A DNA stretch of 64,000 nucleotides from Parafilimonas terrae (GTDB lineage: Bacteria > Bacteroidota > Bacteroidia > Chitinophagales > Chitinophagaceae): the NCBI RefSeq assembly GCF_900115755.1, contig NZ_FOXQ01000008.1, positions 149,867 through 213,866 of the forward strand, written 5' to 3'. The translations under genes were made by a program, and so were the position numbers. The notes under the pieces are model-generated. The model was not told the origin of the DNA. It saw only the letters and a program-made list of their open reading frames with translations, and did no database searches. This document shows positions 26,089 through 32,890 of the stretch, piece after piece (the first letter of the stretch is position 1; the number at the start of each line of letters is the position of its first letter).

Positions 26089-27465
26089 GTGAAAAATATA
26101 TTTCTTTTTATGCTGGTATGTCTTGCATCACTTGCAAACCTCGGTTGCAAAAAATATCTGGATAAAAAATCAAGTACAGGTATAACTGTGCCAACCACCC
26201 TGCCTGATATGCAGGCATTACTCGACAACGCAACTAATATGAACAGGCAAAGAACACCAACATTTGGTGAAGCTTCTGCCGATGATTATTTCTTGTTGCC
26301 GGCGGACTATGAAACACAAACAGAAAGGGATCAAAATGTATACAAGTGGATACCATACGAAAATTACGGCTGGCCAAATGATTGGTCGTCCTGTTACGTC
26401 CCGGTATATAATTCAAATTATTGCCTTGAACAGATACAAAAAATACAACCAACTCTTCAGAATCAACAGGCGTGGAATAATGTTAAGGGATCTGCTTTGT
26501 TTTACAGAGCCTATTATTTTCTTCAACTTGCGTGGACGTTTGCGAAGGCTTATGATACTGATTCAGCATTTATTGATCCGGGAATTGCGTTGCGGCAAAC
26601 CTCCGATATCAATGTTAAATCTGTGAGGGCGAACATTTCTGAAACTTATGAAAGGATAATAGAAGATGCCGAAGAATCTATTGCTTATTTACCTGATTTG
26701 CCGGTACACGTTAACAGACCATCAAAGGCTGCAGCGTATGGCCTGCTTGCAAGGACCTATTTAAGTATGCGCGTGTATGACAGCGCTTTTAAGTATGCAG
26801 ATTTGTGCTTAAACATTCAGCATGAGCTCATGGACTATAATGGCGATCCGGATATTATTGGTTCATTTAATGATGCTGAATCCCCCTTTAAGTTATTCAA
26901 TAAAGAAACCATATTTTATACAGAGATGGGATATGATATAACTCCTATCAGTCCTTTTTATGCTAAAGTTGATACCATTTTACTTGCGCTTTATGCAGAT
27001 GATGACCTGCGCAAAAAGGCATTCTTTGCGCCATATTCCGGCTATCTGCAATTTAAGGGCAGTTATACGCAAGATATGTGGACGCCTTTTACCGGACTTG
27101 CCACAGACGAAGTTTATCTGATAAGGGCAGAATGCTATGCCAGGAAAAATGATAAAACCAATGCATTGCGTGATTTGAATGCGCTGTTGATAAAACGTTA
27201 CAAGTCAATCAGCTTTAAACCAATTACAGCTACTGACAATAAAGAAGCCTTAAAAGTAATATTGAGTGAGCGGAGAAAAGAGTTGCTATATCGTGGCCTG
27301 AGGTTTCAGGATATAAAAAGATTAAATAAAGAAGGTGCCGGCATCATTCAAAAAAGATTAATCGCCGGTCAATCATTTATATTGTATCCAAACGATCCAA
27401 GATATGCTCTTCCCATACCGAAGGAGGTAATTGATAATTCGGGTATGTCTCAAAATACGTACTAA
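26089..27465 (+). CDS. SusD/RagB-family outer-membrane lipoprotein
   Basis: 458 residues, with a GTG start at 26089. The signal peptide ends in a lipobox (LANLGC), so the protein is lipidated and sits on the outer membrane. The N-terminal half has the SusD-like region (GITVPTTLPDMQALLDNATN, then YNSNYCLEQIQKIQ and GSALFYRAYYFLQLAWTFAK), the C-terminal half has the typical LSERRKELLYRGLRFQDIKR followed by YALPIPKEVIDNS. It forms the lid of the SusC receptor and binds the ligand first. A strong terminator at 27479-27505 ends the unit. Confidence 0.94.
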   Translation: MKNIFLFMLVCLASLANLGCKKYLDKKSSTGITVPTTLPDMQALLDNATNMNRQRTPTFGEASADDYFLLPADYETQTERDQNVYKWIPYENYGWPNDWSSCYVPVYNSNYCLEQIQKIQPTLQNQQAWNNVKGSALFYRAYYFLQLAWTFAKAYDTDSAFIDPGIALRQTSDINVKSVRANISETYERIIEDAEESIAYLPDLPVHVNRPSKAAAYGLLARTYLSMRVYDSAFKYADLCLNIQHELMDYNGDPDIIGSFNDAESPFKLFNKETIFYTEMGYDITPISPFYAKVDTILLALYADDDLRKKAFFAPYSGYLQFKGSYTQDMWTPFTGLATDEVYLIRAECYARKNDKTNALRDLNALLIKRYKSISFKPITATDNKEALKVILSERRKELLYRGLRFQDIKRLNKEGAGIIQKRLIAGQSFILYPNDPRYALPIPKEVIDNSGMSQNTY

Positions 27466-27478
27466 TATCAAAACAAAA

Positions 27479-27505
27479 GAAGCTGGTGTGCGTATCACCA
27501 GCTTC
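27479..27505. terminator. Bidirectional terminator after susD-like gene
   Basis: GAAGCTGGTG (27479-27488) and CACCAGCTTC (27496-27505) form a perfect 10-bp stem with a 7-base loop. It is followed by TTATTCTTTT on the plus strand and preceded by an A-rich run that becomes T-rich on the minus strand, so it can end both the SusCD unit and the convergent gene at 27515. Confidence 0.8.
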
Positions 27506-27514
27506 CTTATTCTT

Positions 27515-27877
27515 TTAATTCCTGTTCTTGATTGTATTATCAACACTGGAGCCTGAGTTTTTTACATCCTGTAAAACAGAAGGTGTTGTAGCACTCGCTT
27601 GCAGTGATACTGTAGAAATAAAAGAACTACCTGATACGATTGCGTTTGGTACGGCTACCTGGCAAGCCTTGACATTGCCTTGCTGACAAGGAGTGCTCGT
27701 GGTATTCCAATTGGAGGGGTTTTGGACATCACCCTGACTATAAGTTGCCGGGCCGTGATAGTACATTGTAGTAGCAAAAAATGATTTCTCGGATTTAAAT
27801 GCACTTGTACCAATGGCCAAAATCACCGCAAGAATAATGGCCAAAGAAGGCATGGCAATCTCTTTAATCTTTTTCAT
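27515..27877 (-). CDS. DUF6520-like small secreted protein (120 aa)
   Basis: A signal peptide (KKIKEIAMPSLAIILAVILAIGTSAF without its first Met, roughly residues 1-27) is followed by a short secreted part that contains two Cys residues (STPCQQGNVKACQ). The general form, a leader ending in TSAFKS and a small Cys-pair tail, fits the DUF6520 type of Bacteroidota exported peptides. They are often found next to MauE-like and thioredoxin-like genes, as here (28051). Function unknown; a redox-linked small peptide is a possibility. Shares the terminator at 27479-27505 with the convergent SusD gene. Confidence 0.65.
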   Translation of the reverse strand: MKKIKEIAMPSLAIILAVILAIGTSAFKSEKSFFATTMYYHGPATYSQGDVQNPSNWNTTSTPCQQGNVKACQVAVPNAIVSGSSFISTVSLQASATTPSVLQDVKNSGSSVDNTIKNRN

Positions 27878-28050
27878 GATTGTAAGCGCTTTTATAATCT
27901 TAAAAAGCTAAACTTGAGTTGATGAAAATTGCCTGCGCGTTTAATCAACTTGTTGGGGTCGCAGGTTTAACCTTACAACAAGTATCCGGATAAGTTATCC
28001 TTGAATTACGGAATACAAGTTTGAATTTATTCTTACCAACGATCTGCCTG

Positions 28051-28485
28051 TCAATTGAATTTAAAAGAATGCCGCACTTCGTTCTTCTTTTCAAGAAAAA
28101 TGCCGGCAATCGCCAATGCTAAAAAGAAAAAATTGAACACGATATGCTGTCTCCAGGAAAGTGATGATATAACACCTCCACATGAACATGGAAGTGCGGC
28201 ATTAAAGCTTATCATTATTATTAGAAATAGTGTAAACGAGGCTAACATTATTGCTGCACTGTACAATCCACATTTCATGGCTTTGGGAACTGCCAGGAAC
28301 ACTACAATTAATAATTCAGTAAGCGGTATTGCCAATGATAAAAGGCCACTAATTTTTGAAAGCCATAGAACTGCACTTAACTGCTCACGAAAAGTATTAA
28401 AATCAAAAAGCTTGCTTACCGCAGCATAAGTGAATAATAAGATAAGCAGACTTTGAATAGCTTTTAAGATAGCTGGCTTTTTCAT
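28051..28485 (-). CDS. MauE/DoxX-like four-helix membrane protein
   Basis: 144 residues with four predicted membrane helices (LLILLFTYAAVSKLF, ISGLLSLAIPLTELLIVVFL, AAIMLASFTLFLIIMIS, IVFNFFFLALAIAGIFL). The loop between helices 3 and 4 carries PCSCGG, the pattern of MauE-like proteins, which in methylamine dehydrogenase systems help disulfide formation. In Bacteroidota such genes pair with small secreted peptides, here the DUF6520-like gene at 27515 on the same strand about 170 bp downstream. It probably shuttles electrons or assists thiol oxidation of that peptide (inference). Confidence 0.78.
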   Translation of the reverse strand: MKKPAILKAIQSLLILLFTYAAVSKLFDFNTFREQLSAVLWLSKISGLLSLAIPLTELLIVVFLAVPKAMKCGLYSAAIMLASFTLFLIIMISFNAALPCSCGGVISSLSWRQHIVFNFFFLALAIAGIFLEKKNEVRHSFKFN

Positions 28486-28614
28486 GAAAGACTATTGAAG
28501 GTCATTGAACATATTAACTATAAGCCTCTTGCATTTCTATCTGCAAGCTACCTTTTAAAAAATATGTTAATGGGAGAAAAAAGTATGAGCATGGGATTAA
28601 TGAATTTATTAAAA

Positions 28615-29604
28615 TTAATATCTCCTTTTCTTTTTTCGCCACTCCTTTGGTGTCATTCCAAATTTGTTTTTAAAAGCTGCGGAGAAATTATTGGCATCTT
28701 TATATCCATTGTGTAACGCTATTTGTTTTATCGATTTATTGGTTTGTTCCAATTCCATGCTGGCAATCTTTAATATCTCGTTGCGGTAATATGCATATAG
28801 CCCCATTCCAAAGATTGCCTTAAAGCCTTGTTTAAGCTTTTGCTCATTAATACCTGCTTTTCGCGCTATGAAGGAAATGGAATGATGATAGGGGAGGTTA
28901 TTGTCAATAAACTCTTTCGCCGTATAAATACTTTCAAGCTCATTTATTTGAAGGGAATTTATCCATTTACCGTTTTCAACAACAAGATTGAGCAACCGGG
29001 TCATGAGCTCTTTAATGATTTCAATATGGAAGTCTTTAGTACTTTCAGAAAATGGCGAATGAATCAATTTTCTTATTAGATCGAGGCATTGAGCGTTTAG
29101 TCTTAGGTTTTTGCTGGCTACTAAAACCGATTGTAGAGATTCAATTTGGTCTTTCAGTGATTCGAGCGCCGGAAAGAATTTTAATGAATACAAAAAGAAG
29201 TTAATCGGATAATCAATAATGATAAAAATCTGCCTGTAATCTTTTTTTAAAAGAATGTCTGCCTGTAATGTAGTTGTATAAAAAATATTAAACTGGCTTT
29301 TTTCAAAGACGAGATCACCAAATGAGTTTATATAAGCTTGATGGGTTCCCTTTAAAGAAGTAAAACACAACAAAGAAGGGTTAAGGGTTGAAATGTAGAG
29401 GAGGGTGTCCTCACTTACTGCATCTGATATACAGTAAGTGAAATCAAAATCGCCGGCTTTAATATATTGCAGTGTAATACTGCCGAAAGCTGCCACGTAG
29501 CTTTCTATATAGCTTCCGGGAATGTGATATTCCTCAAGATGTTTTGGAATTTCATTGGATATAGAGAGATTCTTAAAATCTCCCACATTAATTTTAAATT
29601 TCAT
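28615..29604 (-). CDS. AraC-family transcriptional regulator
   Basis: 329 residues. The C-terminal 100 residues hold the two-HTH AraC domain: HHSISFIARKAGINEQKLKQ, GMGLYAYYRNEILKIASMEL and NKSIKQIALHNGYKDANNFS followed by FKNKFGMTPKEWR. The N-terminal 220 residues are a sensor part with no family I recognise. It is divergent from the gene at 29784, and their intergenic region carries a 14-bp inverted repeat (29697-29733) that is a good candidate binding site. It may control the two-component unit next to it; its effector is unknown. Confidence 0.88.
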   Translation of the reverse strand: MKFKINVGDFKNLSISNEIPKHLEEYHIPGSYIESYVAAFGSITLQYIKAGDFDFTYCISDAVSEDTLLYISTLNPSLLCFTSLKGTHQAYINSFGDLVFEKSQFNIFYTTTLQADILLKKDYRQIFIIIDYPINFFLYSLKFFPALESLKDQIESLQSVLVASKNLRLNAQCLDLIRKLIHSPFSESTKDFHIEIIKELMTRLLNLVVENGKWINSLQINELESIYTAKEFIDNNLPYHHSISFIARKAGINEQKLKQGFKAIFGMGLYAYYRNEILKIASMELEQTNKSIKQIALHNGYKDANNFSAAFKNKFGMTPKEWRKKKRRY

Positions 29605-29696
29605 TTTCTATGTCGGCTCGTTTTATACGTCCTAATAGGTGAAACAATGCAATAGTAACTGTTTCAATGATATAGCTGTAATCAAATGCAAAAGAT

Positions 29697-29733
29697 TGCG
29701 TATAAATACGTTGTTTTTGCGTATTTATACGCA
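29697..29733. promoter_or_regulatory. Long inverted repeat between AraC gene and the 29784 operon
   Basis: TGCGTATAAATACG (29697-29710) and CGTATTTATACGCA (29720-29733) are perfect complements with a 9-base centre. It lies 93 bp upstream of the AraC start and 50 bp upstream of the ATG at 29784. Probably an operator for the AraC protein or another dimeric regulator; a transcribed hairpin is also possible. Confidence 0.5.
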
Positions 29734-29783
29734 GGCTAAAAAAAGAAACACTCCCTACATTGCACGCATAAAATGAATATCTT

Positions 29784-30101
29784 ATGAGCAATTATGAAAT
29801 TTCTTTGCAGCAGGCCATTGATATGATAACAAGGTATAAAGCTAATAGGCCTGCAAATTTTCCTTTAAGTGAGAAGTTTGATGTGGAGGCAATCAACAAA
29901 TTGATTTCCCCTGAGAATTGTAAATACCTTAGAATTTATTACGGGATGAAAGATGATATGGAAGTTCATGCAATATTAGTAGCAGCAAATGCGGATGATG
30001 AAGATCTGTTACCATCTGATGAAACTGATAATGTTATAGTTGAGGATTCATTGCGCTGTCCTCCGGTATGTCCACCACCATCGCCGTTAAATGGAGAATA
30101 A
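29784..30101 (+). CDS. Hypothetical protein (105 aa), first gene of two-component unit
   Basis: A soluble acidic protein (YEISLQQAIDMITRYKANRP at the start) ending in a Cys/Pro-rich tail RCPPVCPPPSPLNGE. I do not recognise the family. Its stop codon shares one base with the ATG of the next gene (TAATG), indicating tight co-transcription with the membrane protein, kinase and regulator genes. The Cys-Pro tail may be a surface, redox or metal-binding feature. Confidence 0.7.
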   Translation: MSNYEISLQQAIDMITRYKANRPANFPLSEKFDVEAINKLISPENCKYLRIYYGMKDDMEVHAILVAANADDEDLLPSDETDNVIVEDSLRCPPVCPPPSPLNGE

Positions 30102-30754
30102 TGTTGAATAGTTTTGCTTTTGATCTTGTTGTTAGCTTTTCCATAATATTGCCTGCAATTACAGGTTTAATAAAATTAAATCAGGTCCGATGGAATTACC
30201 TTCCGTTTATCCTTCTTATATGGATAGGGCTATTTAATGAGGTCATTAGTACGATATTTATTTTTTCAACACACAGTAACACCATTAATTCTAACATCTA
30301 CGTATTGATTGAATATTCCTTGCTTCTTTTTCAATTTTATAAATGGAACGGTATAGAACGAAAAAAATGCTGCTATTTGATATTGCTGGGAATAGTTGTT
30401 TGGATTATTGATAATGTTATACTAAACAGTGTCTGGACCAATAATTCAATTTTCAGGATTTTTTATTCGTTTGCGATTATCTTTCTAAGCATTAATCAGA
30501 TCAGTAAGGTTATTATTAATGAACGCATGAGCCTATTGAAAAACACCATATTTTTAATTTGCATAGCATTTTTGATTTATTACGGTTGCAAGGCCTTTAT
30601 AGAAATTTTTAATGCCTTTCATCTGGGCTTTAGCAATGCCTTTAACCGTAATATTTTTATGATTTTGTACTTTGCAAATTTATTTTCTAATGTGATTTAT
30701 GCTTATGCGATATTATGCATCCCAACGAAACAAGAATTTTCCTTGCTATATTAA
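30101..30754 (+). CDS. Multi-pass membrane protein (217 aa)
   Basis: About six hydrophobic helices (FDLVVSFSIILPAI, WNYLPFILLIWIGLFNEVI, NIYVLIEYSLLLFQF, YLILLGIVVWIIDNVIL, NTIFLICIAFLIYYG, IFMILYFANLFSNVIY). The start was placed at the ATG at 30101, overlapping the preceding stop; an upstream ATG at 30068 in the same frame is less likely because it would overlap the preceding gene by 34 bp. The end overlaps the histidine kinase gene by 40 bp. Many Bacteroidota kinases of this type are preceded by such a membrane protein, which may be the sensing part of the split system (inference). Confidence 0.75.
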   Translation: MLNSFAFDLVVSFSIILPAITGLIKLNQVRWNYLPFILLIWIGLFNEVISTIFIFSTHSNTINSNIYVLIEYSLLLFQFYKWNGIERKKCCYLILLGIVVWIIDNVILNSVWTNNSIFRIFYSFAIIFLSINQISKVIINERMSLLKNTIFLICIAFLIYYGCKAFIEIFNAFHLGFSNAFNRNIFMILYFANLFSNVIYAYAILCIPTKQEFSLLY

Positions 30755-31473
30755 CCGGTGTTTTAGTCATTATTTTTTTGATAGGGGTTTTTATCATTTC
30801 TGCCATTTATCATCAAAAGCAGAACGCGCAGCTCAAACTGGCTCAATTGAGCGTGCAGTTGAAGGCGCTTGAAAGAGAAAGGGCCAGGATCGCCGCAGAT
30901 CTGCATGACGATCTTGGATCATCACTTGCTGCTATCAGGCTTCAGATTAAACATTTGAAAACCAACAATCAGAATGATGCGGCTATTATTGACGAAGCAA
31001 AATCATATATTGATGAAGCAATACAGAAATTAAGTTATGTGTCATTCAATATGATGCCCTTGATATTGCAGCGAAATGGGCTTTCGGATGCCATTAAGGA
31101 ACTAACAGAAATGATTGAGCTCACAACTGCGATAAAAATTAAGTGTGATTGCACAGTTGATATAGGAGATAATGACAGAAGAATACATTTCTACCGCATT
31201 ATTCAGGAAGTTTTAAATAACATCGTTAAACATTCTAAAGCTACTGCTGTGAATATCTCGGTCAGCAGGAATGAAAGATATATACTGGTTGATATAACTG
31301 ATAACGGCATTGGATTCGACAAAGACAGGATAATAAAAAATAGTATCGGAAGAGGATTAAAAAATATAAAGTCCCGGGTGGAGGTACTAAAAGGTAAATC
31401 CTATTTATCAACTGGAATAAACAAAGGCGTACATTATTCGTTCGAGATTCCTGATACAGAACATAATGGATAG
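30715..31473 (+). CDS. Sensor histidine kinase (HisKA_3 / NarX-like)
   Basis: 252 residues. A single membrane helix (FLAILTGVLVIIFLIGVFII) is followed by the dimerisation domain with the phosphoacceptor His64 in RIAADLHDDLGSS, as in HisKA_3 kinases. The HATPase domain shows EVLNNIVKHSKATAVNI (N box) and DITDNGIGFD (G1), ending in GRGLKNIKSRVE. With almost no extracellular sensor it probably senses through the membrane protein encoded just upstream or within the membrane. It overlaps the response regulator gene by 8 bp. Confidence 0.9.
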   Translation: MHPNETRIFLAILTGVLVIIFLIGVFIISAIYHQKQNAQLKLAQLSVQLKALERERARIAADLHDDLGSSLAAIRLQIKHLKTNNQNDAAIIDEAKSYIDEAIQKLSYVSFNMMPLILQRNGLSDAIKELTEMIELTTAIKIKCDCTVDIGDNDRRIHFYRIIQEVLNNIVKHSKATAVNISVSRNERYILVDITDNGIGFDKDRIIKNSIGRGLKNIKSRVEVLKGKSYLSTGINKGVHYSFEIPDTEHNG

Positions 31474-32125
31474 TAAAATAAAACTCATAATTGCAGACGA
31501 CCACAATATGTTTCGTCGTGGTTTAAGTTCGGTGCTGGAACAGGTAAAAGACATTGTAATCTTAGCCAGCGTTGCAAACGGGAAAGCCTTGGTCCAGGCC
31601 GCAAAAGAATTAAAACCTGATGTAGTGATAACGGATATTGAGATGCCTGGGATTGATGGTATAACAGCTATACAGGAGATGAAAGCAGCCGGATTAGCAA
31701 CGCGATCCCTGATCCTTTCAACGTATAATTCAAATCAGTTAATTGTAGATGCAATGGAAGCCGGCGCTCTTGGTTATATCACAAAGAATTCTGATGATGA
31801 GGAAATAGTTGATGCTGTTAGATGTGTATATGGATATCAGCATTATTACTGCAAAACAACAAACCTGAACTTGATAAAAAGAATTGCAAAAAGCGAGTTT
31901 AACCCATATAAACGACTGTCAATAGATTTATTAAATGATAGGGAAAAGATGGTGTCTATATTGTTTTGCCAACAAAAGACGGCTGAAGAAATGGCAAAAA
32001 TATTATTCCTCAGCAAAAGGACTGTAGAAGGGATTAAAGAAAAGATCAAAAAGAAAATTGGAGCAAAATCCGATACAGGGATTGCCATTTTTGCCATTCA
32101 AAATGGCATTTATATAATTGAATGA
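31466..32125 (+). CDS. NarL/LuxR-family response regulator
   Basis: 219 residues. The receiver domain has the acidic pocket D11-D12, the phosphoacceptor D57 in DVVITDIEMPG and the conserved Lys in YITKNSDD. The C-terminal HTH reads QQKTAEEMAKILFLSKRTVE, the LuxR type. The gene overlaps the kinase gene by 8 bp, so the two are a pair. Target genes cannot be read directly; the nearby AraC gene and the Rhs operon are candidates. Confidence 0.92.
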   Translation: MDSKIKLIIADDHNMFRRGLSSVLEQVKDIVILASVANGKALVQAAKELKPDVVITDIEMPGIDGITAIQEMKAAGLATRSLILSTYNSNQLIVDAMEAGALGYITKNSDDEEIVDAVRCVYGYQHYYCKTTNLNLIKRIAKSEFNPYKRLSIDLLNDREKMVSILFCQQKTAEEMAKILFLSKRTVEGIKEKIKKKIGAKSDTGIAIFAIQNGIYIIE

Positions 32126-32173
32126 ATATTCATATTCTAACCCGAGTGCGTTGTTTTTGGATAAAATTGCTTA

Positions 32174-32202
32174 ATATAATTCAAGTGGTACTTGAATTAT
32201 AT
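32174..32202. promoter_or_regulatory. Long palindromic operator upstream of the XRE gene
   Basis: ATATAATTCAAGT, GGT, ACTTGAATTATAT is a perfect inverted repeat with 13-bp arms. It lies 62 bp upstream of the XRE gene at 32265. Its core TTCAAGTnnnACTTGAA recurs at 32583-32599 after that gene, so it is a likely binding site of the XRE protein. Confidence 0.55.
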
Positions 32203-32264
32203 ACTAAATCACGCATATATTATATATTTTTAAAACCAAAGCTAAAATCCAACAAGCCTTTAAA

Positions 32265-32501
32265 ATGTTATCAACACAAATCGGAAAAACCATTAAGCAG
32301 ATACGTATTTCAAAGCAACTTAAACAAAGCGCGGTGGCTGCAGCTGTAGGCATGTCGGTCACAGCCTATAGCGATATTGAACGTGGTAAGACTAACAATA
32401 TAACTTTAACACGGCTTGAGCAGATAGCAAATGTTTTGGAAGTTCAGGTTGTTGAAATTATATCTTCTATCAGCCGTAGTAATTCCAATCATGCAAATTA
32501 A
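32265..32501 (+). CDS. XRE-family regulator (78 aa)
   Basis: A minimal Cro/C1-type HTH protein: IGKTIKQIRISKQLKQSAVA, then AVGMSVTAYSDIERGKTNNI and LTRLEQIANVLEVQVVEIIS. There is no tail domain. It lies between two copies of the core palindrome TTCAAGTnnnACTTGAA, one upstream (32180-32196) and one downstream (32583-32599) towards the Rhs operon. It may repress itself and the operon starting at 32891. Confidence 0.85.
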   Translation: MLSTQIGKTIKQIRISKQLKQSAVAAAVGMSVTAYSDIERGKTNNITLTRLEQIANVLEVQVVEIISSISRSNSNHAN

Positions 32502-32890
32502 CCTGATATTGATGGTACGTGTTCAACTTGGATGGATACATTCACGCAGAACAGGCTGTTATAATAAAGAATTATTAGAAATTTCAAGTACAACTTGAAT
32601 TGTTGAAGCCCTGAAAATTTGTTTTAAACGATAGCGCGTTCTAATTTGCTTGCTCAATCTTGTACCTGTTGAAAACGCGATGAATGATTAGTCGCAATTT
32701 AAAAATATTGATGTTTGAATTTATTACTTTAAATATATCGGTCTATTTTGAAGAAGCCATAGAAAAAGCCTAAACAGAACCCTAACAACTGCTTAAGCAA
32801 TCGTTGTAGAAAGTCGAAATAACCGAAGCTACATTTCATAAAATTGAAGTCTAAACTGGTATACGGCCATGTAATGACTATAGCTGTAAT
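32502..32890. other. Upstream region of the Rhs operon
   Basis: About 390 bp without a coding frame between the XRE gene and the first gene of the large Rhs operon. It holds the second copy of the core palindrome (32583-32599). I could not fix a single promoter. Confidence 0.5.
32583..32599. promoter_or_regulatory. Second copy of the XRE-linked palindrome
   Basis: TTCAAGTACAACTTGAA has 7-bp arms (TTCAAGT/ACTTGAA) around ACA. It is the same core as the site at 32174-32202 and lies 291 bp upstream of the Rhs operon start, so the XRE protein could link both. Confidence 0.45.
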
